The notes: generated by a model not told the origin, from the sequence alone. 41,679 bases of DNA from Chloroflexota bacterium (GCA_023473795.1 JAMCYS010000041.1:78370-120048); one strand, 5' to 3'. Positions 24,364-34,285 are shown, counted from the first letter of the stretch. Made by a program: numbers and translations.

Positions 24364-25612
24364 CGTTGAGGCAGCTCTGCAACGAGTCCTCGAACAAGTG
24401 GAGCAGCTGCCGCCCGAAGAAGCGCCGCTGCTGGAGACGCTGGGCCAGGTGCTGGCAGAGGACGTCGTGGCGCACTTGGATGTCCCGCCCCTCGACAACG
24501 CCGCCATGGATGGCTACGCGGTGCGGGCCGCCGATACCACGGCTGCCGACGAACACAGCCCCGTTTCCCTGAGAGTCATCGCCGACCTGGCCGCTGGCTA
24601 CACGACCGACATCGTGGTCGGGCCAGGGACAGCCATACGCATTATGACCGGCGCTCCGCTCCCCGCCGAGGCCGACGCGGTGGTGCAATTCGAGCATACG
24701 GACGAGGGACGGCGCGTTAACCCCCGCCTGGAGCCGGCACGGCGGGAGAACGTGGCCATACTCGTACCAGCCAAGTCCGGTTTGAACGTGCGCCGCGCGG
24801 GGGAGGATATTCGCGCCGGTCAGGTGGTTCTACGCCGAGGGACGGCCTTGCGGCCAGCAGAGCTGGGCGTCTTAGCCTCGCTGGGCAGAAGCACGGCCCT
24901 GGTCTATCGCCGGCCACTGGTGGCCGTGCTCTCCACGGGCGACGAGCTAGTGCCTCTCGGGCAGCCGCTGCGGCCCGGACAGATCTACAACAGCAATAGC
25001 TACGCCATCGCCGCGCAGGTGCGGCGTACCGGCGGGGTGCCGCTGCTGCTCGGCATCGCCCGCGACCTGCCCGAAGAGCTGATCGCCAGACTCCATGAAG
25101 CCCGGCGAGCCGACCTGCTGATCACGACAGGCGGGGTATCGATGGGCGACTTCGATGTCGTCAAAAACGTGCTGGCTTCCGAGGGCGAGGTCACTTTCTG
25201 GCGCGTGCGTATGAAGCCCGGCAAACCGCTAGCTTTCGGTCGGATCGGCCCTACGCCCCACCTTGGCTTGCCGGGCAACCCGGTGTCCGCGATGGTGACG
25301 TTCGAGATGTTCGCTCGCCCGGCGATCCTCAAGATGATGGGCAAAGGCAACTATCGCAAGCCCTCGGTTCGGGCAACCCTCGAGCAAGGCGCCCGCAACA
25401 CCGACGGGCGTCGGGTCTACCTGCGCGCTTACGTGCGGAAGGTCGGCGATGATTTCGTTGCCAGTCTCACCGGACCACAGGGTTCGCATATCGCCACCTC
25501 GATGACTGGGGCCAACGGACTGGCCATACTGCCGGAGGATGCCGCCGAGGTACGGCCTGGCGAGCGCGTTCAGGTACTGATGCTCGACTGGCCGGAGGAT
25601 GAGAATCTATGA
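24356..25612 (+). CDS. moeA: Molybdopterin molybdenumtransferase MoeA
   Basis: 418 aa, normal length. PLDNAAMDGYAVRA (domain I/II), IRIMTGAPLPAEADAVV, VAVLSTGDELVPLG and TTGGVSMGDFDVVKNVL in the MoCF-binding domain, and PHLGLPGNPVSAMVTFEMF near the C-terminus. It inserts molybdate (or tungstate) into adenylylated molybdopterin. ATG 24356 overlaps the end of mobA; TTG 24353 is an alternative. Its TGA overlaps the ATG of the giant GNAT fusion (ATGA), tying that gene to the operon. Confidence 0.95.
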   Translation: MISVEAALQRVLEQVEQLPPEEAPLLETLGQVLAEDVVAHLDVPPLDNAAMDGYAVRAADTTAADEHSPVSLRVIADLAAGYTTDIVVGPGTAIRIMTGAPLPAEADAVVQFEHTDEGRRVNPRLEPARRENVAILVPAKSGLNVRRAGEDIRAGQVVLRRGTALRPAELGVLASLGRSTALVYRRPLVAVLSTGDELVPLGQPLRPGQIYNSNSYAIAAQVRRTGGVPLLLGIARDLPEELIARLHEARRADLLITTGGVSMGDFDVVKNVLASEGEVTFWRVRMKPGKPLAFGRIGPTPHLGLPGNPVSAMVTFEMFARPAILKMMGKGNYRKPSVRATLEQGARNTDGRRVYLRAYVRKVGDDFVASLTGPQGSHIATSMTGANGLAILPEDAAEVRPGERVQVLMLDWPEDENL

Positions 25613-28600
25613 CGGAAGTGGAAATCAGGGGGCTGCGGGACGACGACGTTCCCAGCCTAGTACGAATGTGGAACAGCACCGAGGACCTGTGGCCTGGCGG
25701 CTTCACCTCGGGCATGCCACTGACGGTGGATCGCGTCCTTCGTTGGCACCACAGTACGGACTTTATCAGACCCGTCGCCGCCTTCGTCGGCGGCGAGGTC
25801 GTAGGCTTCTGCGGGCTGACCCGCGTGCCAGGAGAACCGGACGCGGCCTACATATCGATCCTGGGTGTTGGTCCGGACGTAATCGGTCAGGGAGTGGGCC
25901 GCACTCTGGTGCTGGCCGCCATTGACCTAGCCACCAACCTGGGTTTTCGTAGACTGGACCTAGACACCTGGAGCGCCAACGACCGTGCGCTGCCACTCTA
26001 CAAGCGAACCGGCTTCCATTGGGTGCCGGGTACGTCCGTCAATATGCAGAACTTCATACCCGCCCTCCTCCGTCACCCTCTGGTGCAGCGCTTCCTGAAC
26101 GACACGGATTGGTACCAGGCCTTGCGGCCCAATATCACCTTCACTGAGGATCTGTTCGAGGAGGGGAACATTCCGGTGTTCCCCTACGTCTTCGAGCGCG
26201 CAGACGACCGCCTAGCCCTGGCGTTGGCTGTGGGAAGCGGCGAGGTCGTCGCCTACGAAGACGGCGAAGTGGCGGTCACCGCGGCTTTGGCCCGGCCATT
26301 CCTGGTGGTGGGGCAGCCTGGTCTCGCCAGGTGGCAAGTCCACAGGAAGAATGGCGCGGCAGAGCCGTTCACCTTCTCTGCCCTGGGACAAGGCGGCATA
26401 GCGGCCGGGAAGTCCCTGGTGGCGGACGCGGCCGAGGCGGCAACGCTGGAAGTCCCTGTCCTGGCGCCGGATCTGCCGGAGGCAGGCGCCGATGGCAAAC
26501 CGAAGGTTACGGCAATCCTCGCCTTGGGGAACACGATCCTCGAACTGGGAGTGCCCCTGCGGGTGGCACCGCCAGTAGAGCTGTCGGCGGAGCCTAAGCA
26601 GGTGTCGCTTGCCCCTGGCGTGGCCGGCACTTTCTGGGTCACGGCCAAGAGCAATCTGGAGAGTGCGCTGAATCTGCGCCTGCAACTTACAGCCTCCCCC
26701 CACCTGCAGGTACGGCCCCTGACTTCCTTGGTTCTGGAATTGGCGGGGGGGGCTTCCAGCACCGTTTGTCTGGAGGCCCGCGCTGAGCCGGGCGTCCATT
26801 CACTTGTCGTTCTGCCCGAGCTGCCCAGCTCCCGAGCTGGGACCTGGGACCCCGCTCCCCACCGGCTGACCGTGCCTGTGGTAGCGGTGGGACCGGGCGA
26901 CGCTTTTGCCAGCCGCACGGCTGAGGGCGCGCTGCTTGAGAACGCCACCCTGCGCGCTCTAGTCTCCGCCAGGGGTGGCTCTCTGCGGGTGCAGACGAAG
27001 AACCCAACCCAGGACCTCGTCGAACAGCGCAGCGCCGTGGGACCGCCCTTCTGGCCCGGCGAGTTTGCCCACAGGCGTTTCGACCTGGAAATCGAGAGCA
27101 CAGAGGGCAAGGCGACAGTGCGTCTGCGGGCGGATTCGGATCGCTGGCCAGGGCTTGCGCTCGTCTACGACATCACCGTGACGGCTTCGCCCCGACTGGA
27201 GACCACATACACCCTTGTCAACACGAGCAGCAGCCCACTCGCACCGAGCGTGCGCGTCGAACACATGATGCGCCTGCACAGCTCGCTCGTGGCCGTGCCG
27301 CTTTCTGAGGGGCTGCTGGTGGACTCAGCCGAGGCTGCCGAATGGGAGGGCGGGGGCAGTGAGCCGGAGTGCTATGCCGAGACGTGGGCGGCCCTCGCCC
27401 GCGATGAGCTGGCCGTGGGTTTCCTCTGGCCGGCCGGCAGTCGCCCAGAGTTCTCCAGACGCTTCGGGCCTTTCTTCACCCTGCCGCCGACGCCACTTCA
27501 GCCTGGAGAGACCCTCCCCGCTGGGCGGCTAGTTCTGTTCGCGGGGGCCGGCGGCTGGCCCACCGTGCGCCAGCAGTGGCGGCAACTATTCGACCCCGCG
27601 GCACCACCCCGAGCGCCACGCCCACTGCGGGCCGCCGACGTGCGAGTGCGCCCAGACCCCGTGGTCTGGACCGGCAGTCCGGTCGACACCGGACTGAACT
27701 TGCGCCATCTGCGCCAGCGGTCGCTTGCCGGCAACATGAGCCTATCGTTGCCCAGCAATTGGCAGGCAACGGAGAGCGAGTGGCGTTTCGCCGAGCTGCG
27801 GCGCGGTCGTGCCGCCACGTTCAGGACGACGATATCGCCAGCCCACGGCGCCTGGGGTGAGTATCCGCCAGCGGATGAGGCTGTTCTCAATCTCCATGCC
27901 AACCTGGCCATTGCCAGGCAGCCCCTCGCCCTCCTGGCATTGGGGCAGGGCAACGGGCAGGTGGCCATCCGGGAGGTCGCGAGGCACGGGAGAAAGGTGC
28001 TGGAGATCGACAACGGCTGGACACGGGTAGCCGTGGCACCGGATTTCGCCGGCACGGTGGTAGGTTTTGAGCACGCGGGTCGGAACCACTTGTTCTCGGC
28101 CTTTCCGGAGCCTGGGGCGCTGATGTGGCAGCGCCCTTGGTTTGGGGGCATCGGCCCCGTGGTCGCCTCGGCCGGCGAGCATTTCCACCCCATCCACAGC
28201 GGACACCTGCACGAGGAGCAGGTCACGGCGCAGCATCCGGTGGGCCGGGCCCTGTTGGGCGCCGTGTGGCAAGGCATACGCTTGGTTGCCAACCTCAAGC
28301 GACCGAAAGGCATTCGGTTGGAGACCGAGTACCTGACTCTGACCGGCAGCAACGCTCTCCTGGCCGTGGTACGGCTGTCGAATCTGACCACGGCGCCCCA
28401 GCGTCTGCAAACTTTCTTGGGCTGCTACTTGCGCGTCGATGGGGATCTGACTGGCACCGCGCTGCGCTACATCGCGGATGGCGAGCACAACACCCGCCGC
28501 GCGGCGTATGATGTCTGGCTGGCGCCGTCGGCCGATTGGGCAGCTCTGGAGAACGAGAAGAGCGGCCTGACCGCCGCTCTGATCAGTCTCACGCCGTGGG

Positions 28601-28788
28601 CTTACATCCAGGCCTACAATCTGGGGCTGGACGGGGCGCACCTTTTCAACGTTGGCGAAGTCCTGCTTGCGCCCAGCAGCAGCGAGGAGTACTCGACGCT
28701 CTTCATCCTCACCGACAGCCCGGACAAGGCCAGGCGCTATCGGGCTTTAGGCTGGTCCGGCAGCATCGGTACGCCGCCGGAACACTAG
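25609..28788 (+). CDS. GNAT acetyltransferase fused to tandem carbohydrate-type beta super-sandwich domains
   Basis: 1059 aa. Residues 1-145 are a GNAT domain: acetyl-CoA loop GVGPDVIGQGVGRTLV, then NDRALPLYKRTGFHWVPG. The rest is beta-rich: an Ig/CARDB-like segment at about 320-430 (ELSAEPKQVSLAPGVAGTFW), a first mutarotase-like sandwich around 440-640 (LENATLRALVSARGGSLRV), an Ig-like linker, and a second one from about 790 to the end (VLEIDNGWTRVAVAPDFAGT, GEHFHPIHSGHLHEEQV). No signal peptide or membrane helix, so it is predicted cytoplasmic, which is odd for glycan-type folds. The ATG overlaps the moeA stop (ATGA). The GNAT call is firm; the super-sandwich call is by pattern. The substrate could be a sugar or glycolipid. 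Confidence 0.75.
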   Translation: MTEVEIRGLRDDDVPSLVRMWNSTEDLWPGGFTSGMPLTVDRVLRWHHSTDFIRPVAAFVGGEVVGFCGLTRVPGEPDAAYISILGVGPDVIGQGVGRTLVLAAIDLATNLGFRRLDLDTWSANDRALPLYKRTGFHWVPGTSVNMQNFIPALLRHPLVQRFLNDTDWYQALRPNITFTEDLFEEGNIPVFPYVFERADDRLALALAVGSGEVVAYEDGEVAVTAALARPFLVVGQPGLARWQVHRKNGAAEPFTFSALGQGGIAAGKSLVADAAEAATLEVPVLAPDLPEAGADGKPKVTAILALGNTILELGVPLRVAPPVELSAEPKQVSLAPGVAGTFWVTAKSNLESALNLRLQLTASPHLQVRPLTSLVLELAGGASSTVCLEARAEPGVHSLVVLPELPSSRAGTWDPAPHRLTVPVVAVGPGDAFASRTAEGALLENATLRALVSARGGSLRVQTKNPTQDLVEQRSAVGPPFWPGEFAHRRFDLEIESTEGKATVRLRADSDRWPGLALVYDITVTASPRLETTYTLVNTSSSPLAPSVRVEHMMRLHSSLVAVPLSEGLLVDSAEAAEWEGGGSEPECYAETWAALARDELAVGFLWPAGSRPEFSRRFGPFFTLPPTPLQPGETLPAGRLVLFAGAGGWPTVRQQWRQLFDPAAPPRAPRPLRAADVRVRPDPVVWTGSPVDTGLNLRHLRQRSLAGNMSLSLPSNWQATESEWRFAELRRGRAATFRTTISPAHGAWGEYPPADEAVLNLHANLAIARQPLALLALGQGNGQVAIREVARHGRKVLEIDNGWTRVAVAPDFAGTVVGFEHAGRNHLFSAFPEPGALMWQRPWFGGIGPVVASAGEHFHPIHSGHLHEEQVTAQHPVGRALLGAVWQGIRLVANLKRPKGIRLETEYLTLTGSNALLAVVRLSNLTTAPQRLQTFLGCYLRVDGDLTGTALRYIADGEHNTRRAAYDVWLAPSADWAALENEKSGLTAALISLTPWAYIQAYNLGLDGAHLFNVGEVLLAPSSSEEYSTLFILTDSPDKARRYRALGWSGSIGTPPEH

Positions 28789-28825
28789 CCAGGCGAGAGA
28801 TGGTCTGAGTAGCCGCGGTTGCCCG

Positions 28826-28854
28826 TTGTCCACCTCTCTGGGCGCGGGTACAAT
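28826..28854 (+). promoter_or_regulatory. Promoter for the double-GNAT gene
   Basis: TTGTCC (28826-28831), 17 bp, TACAAT (28849-28854). The predicted start point is only about 7 nt before ATG 28868. Confidence 0.65.
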
Positions 28855-28867
28855 AGAAGTACGTAGA

Positions 28868-29740
28868 ATGTTCGGTCGCTTTCGGGCTGCGTCTCAACCT
28901 CAGAACGAGCCTCTGATCGTCCCGCTATCCGAGCACGAGTTCGCTCGGTTGGCCAGACGGGACTGGAGCTTCCCTTACGCCGACATCGTGTCCACCATCA
29001 ACGCCAACCCGGAATTGGCCTTTCGCGCCGAGGGCACCGCTGAGTGTGTGGTTGGCGGGCACTGGCGACGTAGGCATGACATCGGCAGTGTGGAGTACCT
29101 GCGGGCCGGTTCCGCCGCGTCCAGGCTAGTCCACCGCCTGGAGCAAGTGTTGCGAACGGGGGGCGCACGGCTTCTAGTCTTGGGAGGCGCGGAGCAGTCC
29201 GGTAATCTGGGGCTCTATCAGAGCCTGGGGTTTCAAGTCGTGGACGAAATCGTGCGCTACCAGCGATCGACCGCGCGCGCGCCTCAGCCTCAACACGTCT
29301 TCCCTCTCCGGTCGGCGCTGCCAGAGGACCTGGCCGGCTTGCTGGCGGTCGACCACGCAGCTTTCCCCTGGCTCTGGTGGAACAGTGAGGAGGAGTTGGC
29401 TTGGTATCTTGCCCTGCCGGGCGTGGAGGCGCACGTGGCCCTAGACGGGCCAAGTGTCGTCGGTTACACGGGCTTCACGATCACCGGTCAGCAGGGCCAC
29501 CTGGACCGTCTGGCCGTGCACCCGGACTATCAGGGCCGGGGCCTGGGGTCCGACCTTGTCCTCTATACCTTAGCCCGCATGCAGCAACGCCGGGTAGACC
29601 GCGTGGCACTGACTACCCAAGTTGACAACTTCCGCTCAGCCGGTCTCTACCGCTCCCTGGGGTTCATCCGTACCGCGGTCCGTTACCCTCTCTACGGGCT
29701 CTGGCTCGCGGAGGTCCCCGATCGGCCGGCGCCCATCTAG
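28868..29740 (+). CDS. Tandem GNAT N-acetyltransferase
   Basis: 290 aa. The C-terminal half (residues ~145-280) is a complete GNAT: HLDRLAVHPDYQGRGLGSDL is the acetyl-CoA-binding RxxGxG motif and VDNFRSAGLYRSLGFIRTA the C-terminal part. The N-terminal half (residues 20-135) is a degenerate GNAT that keeps NLGLYQSLGFQVVDEIVRY but has lost a clear RxxGxG loop. The promoter puts ATG 28868 almost at the mRNA 5' end and no Shine-Dalgarno is visible, so translation is probably near-leaderless. An in-frame TTG at 28826 lies inside the -35 box and is rejected. Substrate unknown. Confidence 0.85.
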   Translation: MFGRFRAASQPQNEPLIVPLSEHEFARLARRDWSFPYADIVSTINANPELAFRAEGTAECVVGGHWRRRHDIGSVEYLRAGSAASRLVHRLEQVLRTGGARLLVLGGAEQSGNLGLYQSLGFQVVDEIVRYQRSTARAPQPQHVFPLRSALPEDLAGLLAVDHAAFPWLWWNSEEELAWYLALPGVEAHVALDGPSVVGYTGFTITGQQGHLDRLAVHPDYQGRGLGSDLVLYTLARMQQRRVDRVALTTQVDNFRSAGLYRSLGFIRTAVRYPLYGLWLAEVPDRPAPI

Positions 29741-29876
29741 AGTGTCCCCGCCCAGGGGGCGCTGATGACCCGAACGTCCCTCAAACCTGCTAAACTAGCC
29801 ACGCCAAACCCGCCCTAGCGGCCACAGGCTGTGTCTAGGCAGCTGCTGCTAAGCTTCGTTCTGGGAGGAAGATGCG

Positions 29877-31079
29877 ATGCGAGTGCTGATGCTCTCCTGG
29901 GAGTATCCGCCCCATACAGTGGGCGGCCTGGGTAAACACGTCGTGGAGCTCCTGCCTGCCCTCAGCGCCTGCGGCGTGGAAGTGATCCTCGTCACACCTC
30001 GCTGGCTGGGCGGAGAGCGGCGGGAGCGCGTGGCCGAGGGCATCACCGTCGTGCGAGCGGACGTGCCATCGCGCGTGGAGAACTTCAGCTTCTTTGCTAA
30101 CACGCGACGCGCCAACGAGCTGCTGCGGCAGGCGGCCGAGGACGAGATAGACCGCCTGGGGGGAGTGGACGTGATCCACGCCCACGACTGGCTAGTTGGC
30201 TTCGCGGCCACCGATCTCAAACACGAGTACAAACTACCTTTGCTTGTCACCATCCACGCCACGGAATGGGGTCGCTCGCACGGTAGCCTGGGCAGCGACA
30301 CGCAGCGGTCCGTTCACAATGCCGAGTGGCAGCTGACCTTCGAGGCCTGGCGCGTCATCACGGCCAGTGGCTATATGGCCAACGAAGTGATGGCCATCTT
30401 TCAAACCCCTCACGACAAGATCGACGTTATCCCGAACGGCGTAGACACCAGCAAGTTCGACGCTCTAGCAGGAGCTGACCTGAGCGCCCTGCGTGCCAGG
30501 TTCGCGCTGCCCAGCGAACGGATTGTCTTCTCCGTGGGGCGCCTGGTGCACGAGAAAGGGTTCCAGGTGCTAGTCGACGCCGCCCCCTACGTCCTGAACG
30601 CTGTGCCAGACGCCAAGTTCGTATTGGCCGGCACTGGACCGACGAGCCCCGACCTGCAGAGAAGAGCGGGGGAAAACGGTCTGGGCGCCAAGTTCTATTT
30701 CGCCGGCTTCGTCACCGACGATGTCCGCGACGGACTATTAAGGTTGGCCGACGTGGCCGTCTTCCCCAGCCTGTACGAGCCCTTCGGCATCGTCGCCCTC
30801 GAGGCGATGGCCGCCAAGGCGCCGGTAGTAGCGACTAGCGTGGGCGGGCTGGCCGAAGTGGTTCGCCACAACGAAACGGGCCTGACCGTCTACCCTGATG
30901 ATCCGAAATCGCTGGCTTGGGGAATCCAGCAAGCGCTGCAGTATCCCTACTGGGCTCGGCGGAGGGTGCAGAACGCTTACGAGATGGTCGTCGCCGAGTA
31001 CAACTGGCACTCGATTGCCCAGCGCACGCAGAACGTCTACGAGCGGCTCGTGCGCGAGCGCGCCGCCGCCGGTTGGTAG
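29877..31079 (+). CDS. GT4 glycosyltransferase, glycogen/maltose-1-phosphate synthase-like
   Basis: 400 aa. [21 protein letters not shown] contains the GGLGKH loop shared by starch/glycogen synthases and GT4 GlgM-type enzymes. [13 protein letters not shown] and [10 protein letters not shown] follow, and [17 protein letters not shown] and [21 protein letters not shown] (EX7E) form the nucleotide-sugar site. GGGAGGA precedes ATG 29877 by 7 nt; an out-of-frame ATG at 29872 is ignored. The gene is 6 nt upstream of trmD and probably cotranscribed. The product is likely an alpha-glucan or glycolipid. Confidence 0.88.
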   Translation: MRVLMLSWEYPPHTVGGLGKHVVELLPALSACGVEVILVTPRWLGGERRERVAEGITVVRADVPSRVENFSFFANTRRANELLRQAAEDEIDRLGGVDVIHAHDWLVGFAATDLKHEYKLPLLVTIHATEWGRSHGSLGSDTQRSVHNAEWQLTFEAWRVITASGYMANEVMAIFQTPHDKIDVIPNGVDTSKFDALAGADLSALRARFALPSERIVFSVGRLVHEKGFQVLVDAAPYVLNAVPDAKFVLAGTGPTSPDLQRRAGENGLGAKFYFAGFVTDDVRDGLLRLADVAVFPSLYEPFGIVALEAMAAKAPVVATSVGGLAEVVRHNETGLTVYPDDPKSLAWGIQQALQYPYWARRRVQNAYEMVVAEYNWHSIAQRTQNVYERLVRERAAAGW

Positions 31080-31084
31080 GGCGG

Positions 31085-31882
31085 ATGCATTTCGATATTC
31101 TGACCCTCTTCCCGGCCATGTTCGCCGGACCACTCGACGAGAGCATCATCAAGCGCGCCCGCGAGAGAGGGCTGATCAGCATCGACATCCACAACATTCG
31201 CGATTACAGCACCGACCGCCACCATACCACGGACGACTACCCATTCGGCGGCGGTCGGGGGATGGTGATGAAGCCCGAGCCCATCTTCGCGACCGTGGAG
31301 GCTGTTCTGGCCGAGCACGCGGCGCCGCCACCCGATTGGCCACGGCAGCGGGCCTACGTGCCTCCGGGGAGCGCTGTGGTGCTGCTGACGCCGCAGGGCC
31401 GTTTGCTCACGCAAGGCGTAGCCGGGGAGCTGAGTCAGATGCAGCACCTGATACTGGTCTGCGGCCGCTATGAGGGTGTCGACGAGCGGGTGAGATTGCA
31501 CTTGGCCACGCACGAAATCTCCATCGGCGACTACGTGCTCACCGGCGGCGAGTTGCCGGCCATGGTACTGCTCGATTGCGTCACCCGATTGGTGCCCGGA
31601 GTCCTGCCCAGCGAGACACCCGTCGAGGAGTCTCACTACGCCGGCTTGCTAGAGTACCCCCAGTACACGCGCCCCGCCGAGTTTCTGGGCTGGAGCGTGC
31701 CGGAAATCCTCCTATCCGGACACCACGCGGCGGTGGCTCGCTGGCGCCGCTGCCAGTCTCTCCTCCGCACCTTATTGCGGCGCCCGGAACTACTGGAACG
31801 CGCCGATCTCACCGCCAAGGACCAACGTCAACTGGAGCGCCTGCGAGACGCCCTGGAGAATGGCCAAACGCCGTGCGAGTGA
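31085..31882 (+). CDS. trmD: tRNA (guanine-N1)-methyltransferase TrmD
   Basis: 265 aa. [20 protein letters not shown] is the TrmD start; [34 protein letters not shown] and [20 protein letters not shown] form the SPOUT trefoil knot that binds [21 protein letters not shown] is the tRNA-contacting loop. It methylates G37 of tRNAs to prevent frameshifting. Separated from rpsP-rimM, its usual partners, by 18 kb and instead placed behind a glycosyltransferase gene. The longer frame back to 30917 is antisense-like noise over that gene. Confidence 0.95.
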   Translation: MHFDILTLFPAMFAGPLDESIIKRARERGLISIDIHNIRDYSTDRHHTTDDYPFGGGRGMVMKPEPIFATVEAVLAEHAAPPPDWPRQRAYVPPGSAVVLLTPQGRLLTQGVAGELSQMQHLILVCGRYEGVDERVRLHLATHEISIGDYVLTGGELPAMVLLDCVTRLVPGVLPSETPVEESHYAGLLEYPQYTRPAEFLGWSVPEILLSGHHAAVARWRRCQSLLRTLLRRPELLERADLTAKDQRQLERLRDALENGQTPCE

Positions 31883-32664
31883 TGGCCCTGGCTAGCGGCA
31901 GCTCCGGCAACGCCTACCTGGTGGAGGCAGCGGGCACCGCCGTTGTCGTGGACGCTGGGGCATCACTGCGCAGCCTGATGGCTGCCGGGGAACGCTGGGG
32001 CCTACCAGCGGAGCGGTTCGCCTGCCTGCTATTGACCCACGAACACTCCGACCACGTGGCGAACGCCGGGCTCTTCTGCCGGCGCCTGCGCATGCCGGCT
32101 GCGGCTACCGAAGGAACCCTGCAGAGGCTTAACCTCGCCACGGACTGCCGGTCTCTGACGCCCGGCCAAACCATCGCCCTCGCCGGCCTTGCCGTCACCG
32201 CCTTCGCGCTGCCCCACGATGGCGCCGACCCGGTTGGCTATCTGTTCGAGCACGACAACGTGCGAGTCGTCCTGGCCACTGACTTGGGGCACGTGCCGCC
32301 GGCCGTGGTCGGCCACCTGCGGCAGGCTGACTTGCTGATTTTAGAGTCAAACCACGACGTCGGGCGCCTCTGGCACGGCCCCTATCCCTGGCCGCTGAAG
32401 CAGCGAGTGGCCTCACCCGTCGGCCACCTCTCAAACTACCAAGCGGCAGAATGCCTGGCATCGCTGGGGGATGGCTGCCCCAAGACCGTCTGGCTGGCGC
32501 ACCTCAGCGCAACGAACAACTCGCCGCGCCTGGCGCTGCGCACCGCTAAGGAGCGCCTCCAGTCACAAGGGGTGCGCAACATCGAAATTGCCGTCGCCCT
32601 ACGCGACCGTCCCAGCCTCTGTTGGGACTCTGACCTGCCTACCGGGCAACCGCAGCTGCTGTAG
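31873..32664 (+). CDS. WalJ/YycJ-like metallo-beta-lactamase fold hydrolase
   Basis: 263 aa from GTG 31873 (in-frame GTG 31879 and ATG 31882 are alternatives). [17 protein letters not shown] is the characteristic N-terminus of the YycJ/WalJ group. The zinc motif HXHXDH is THEHSDH (His56-His61). [15 protein letters not shown] and LILESNHDV add the remaining metal ligands. Members are thought to act as nucleases or phosphodiesterases linked to cell-wall or DNA maintenance. It overlaps the end of trmD, so the two are coupled. The frame upstream of 31873 is antisense or alternate-frame trmD. Confidence 0.88.
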   Translation: MRVMALASGSSGNAYLVEAAGTAVVVDAGASLRSLMAAGERWGLPAERFACLLLTHEHSDHVANAGLFCRRLRMPAAATEGTLQRLNLATDCRSLTPGQTIALAGLAVTAFALPHDGADPVGYLFEHDNVRVVLATDLGHVPPAVVGHLRQADLLILESNHDVGRLWHGPYPWPLKQRVASPVGHLSNYQAAECLASLGDGCPKTVWLAHLSATNNSPRLALRTAKERLQSQGVRNIEIAVALRDRPSLCWDSDLPTGQPQLL

Positions 32665-32699
32665 TACCGGTTCGCCAAGCTCTAACCGCCTGCCCGCGG

Positions 32700-33434
32700 T
32701 CAGCTCGCCGGCTCAGCAATCACCACCAGGCGGTCAGTGTACTGGTGGCTAAGCACATCCCAATCGCCAGTGCAGGTTATCAACGTTATGTGCTGGCTTG
32801 TTGTCTGATTCATTACTGACAGATCGTTGTAGGGTACCACGAGGACCTGCGTCACCAGGTAGGTCCACATCCGCTGGTCAGTGTATACCCTTATTTGCGC
32901 GCCCACCTTGACCTTGGGCAGGTTGGCGAAGACGTTGCCGCTGCTCAGGCTCTCGATGTGGCCAACATACACGCCGTTGCCATTCTGCCCCGGGTTGGCG
33001 GTCGAGGTGTAGTGCCCGACGTAGAACTTGGGCACTTGATACTCACCGTCTTTGATCCCGGCCGAGACTACCCGCGACTCGATGCCGACGCTCGGTATGC
33101 TCATGCCCACCGGTTCTGGATAGCTGGGCACGGGCGTGGCCGTGTTAGTTGCTCCCGGTGTAGGTGACCCAGTGGGCGCCGGAGTGGCCGTGTTGCCGGC
33201 CGCCGCGGGCGCGGGTTGAGCAGTCGCGGACGGCGTCGGCGTGCCGTTGCCGCTGCCGGCGGCGCGAGCGTAGGCTGCTTCGAGGCGCGCCAGCCAAGGG
33301 TCGGCCCGCGCCTGCTGTTCCTGCCAGTAGTTGTAGCCATAACCTGCCGTAGCCAGCAGGACTATGGCCACACCCAGGCCAATGAGTAGGTTCGCCAGAA
33401 AGGTAGACGGCCTCCGCCGTGAGCGATTATCCAT
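32700..33434 (-). CDS. Class D/E/F-like sortase
   Basis: 244 aa. One N-terminal membrane anchor (residues ~13-34, NLLIGLGVAIVLLATAGYGY), a T/P/A/G-rich linker (about residues 62-105) that would span the wall, then the sortase barrel. The catalytic triad is seen as GHIESLSSGNVFANL (His), TLITCTGDWD (Cys) and YTDRLVV (Arg). Start ATG 33434 with AGGA upstream. No LPXTG-type substrate gene is adjacent, so it may be a housekeeping or pilus enzyme whose partner lies elsewhere. It argues for a cell with an exposed wall or S-layer anchor rather than a classic outer membrane. Confidence 0.9.
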   Translation of the reverse strand: MDNRSRRRPSTFLANLLIGLGVAIVLLATAGYGYNYWQEQQARADPWLARLEAAYARAAGSGNGTPTPSATAQPAPAAAGNTATPAPTGSPTPGATNTATPVPSYPEPVGMSIPSVGIESRVVSAGIKDGEYQVPKFYVGHYTSTANPGQNGNGVYVGHIESLSSGNVFANLPKVKVGAQIRVYTDQRMWTYLVTQVLVVPYNDLSVMNQTTSQHITLITCTGDWDVLSHQYTDRLVVIAEPAS

Positions 33435-33472
33435 TCGCAGAATCCTCGTCAAAGTACCACAGGCCTACGGGC

Positions 33473-33481
33473 ATTGTAGCA
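33473..33481 (-). promoter_or_regulatory. Extended -10 promoter for the sortase gene
   Basis: TGCTACAAT on the minus strand, about 39 bp before ATG 33434. Confidence 0.5.
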
Positions 33482-33571
33482 GGCCGGCTGCCCCTAAGCC
33501 TATGGCCGCCCCCGTCGTCGCGTGGCGTGCCACTGCGCCATCGCTCGCCACGCCACCCCGCGAAACTGGTT

Positions 33572-33580
33572 TGCTATAAT
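33572..33580 (+). promoter_or_regulatory. Extended -10 promoter of the folate operon
   Basis: TGCTATAAT, divergent from the sortase promoter; no clear -35. Confidence 0.55.
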
Positions 33581-33654
33581 AAGAGCAACTCGTTTGCCAG
33601 AGCCCCGTGGCGAAGGCGCGGGGTATTCAGATCGGGCAGAGGGAGGGGCTACTG

Positions 33655-34272
33655 GTGATCGAGGAAGAGCTAAAACGTGATGATGACCTGTTCGAATTGC
33701 CACCGACGACCTTCGACGAAGAGCGCATTCGCAACGCCGTCACGGAGATTCTCCTGGCTATAGGCGAAGATCCCTCCCGAGAAGGTCTCAGAGAAACGCC
33801 GCGACGCATCGCCGAAATGTATCGCGAAGTCTTTTGCGGCTTGCAGGCCGACCCGCGCGACGTGCTCGCGGTGGGCTTCGAGGAAGGGCACCAAGAGATG
33901 ATCGTCCTGCGCGACATACCGTTCTACTCGATGTGCGAACACCACCTGCTGCCCTTCCATGGGGTCGCCCACATCGGCTATATCCCCAAAGGTAGGGTGG
34001 TCGGCATCAGCAAGCTGGCCCGAGTGGTGGAAACCCTGGCACGACGGCCGCAGCTCCAGGAACGATTGACATCCCAGATAGCCGACTCGATCGTCGAGGG
34101 CCTGCAGCCCCAGGGAGTCGCCGTCGTCGTTCAGGCCGAGCACCTTTGTATGACAATGAGGGGAATCAAGAAACCGGGAACCCTGGTCGTCACTTCCGCT
34201 AACCGCGGTTTGTTCAGGAGACCAGCAACCCGCGCCGAGTTCTTCTCCATTATCCGGGAGAATCGCGGTTAG
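33655..34272 (+). CDS. folE: GTP cyclohydrolase I FolE
   Basis: 205 aa from GTG 33655, which has GGGAGGGG just upstream; GTG 33607 would add 16 residues. Zinc and catalytic motifs: [14 protein letters not shown] and [16 protein letters not shown], with [20 protein letters not shown] between. It converts GTP to 7,8-dihydroneopterin triphosphate, the first pterin of folate synthesis. First gene of folE-folP-folK-PTPS. Confidence 0.95.
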   Translation: MIEEELKRDDDLFELPPTTFDEERIRNAVTEILLAIGEDPSREGLRETPRRIAEMYREVFCGLQADPRDVLAVGFEEGHQEMIVLRDIPFYSMCEHHLLPFHGVAHIGYIPKGRVVGISKLARVVETLARRPQLQERLTSQIADSIVEGLQPQGVAVVVQAEHLCMTMRGIKKPGTLVVTSANRGLFRRPATRAEFFSIIRENRG

Positions 34273-34285
34273 GAGGGGGTATCCC

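Noticed and set aside
28826-28867. TTG 28826 as the start of the double GNAT
   Set aside because: The codon forms part of the -35 hexamer, so it would not be transcribed.
30917-31084. TrmD extended upstream
   Set aside because: The TrmD family starts at [10 protein letters not shown] (31085); the extension overlaps the glycosyltransferase gene.
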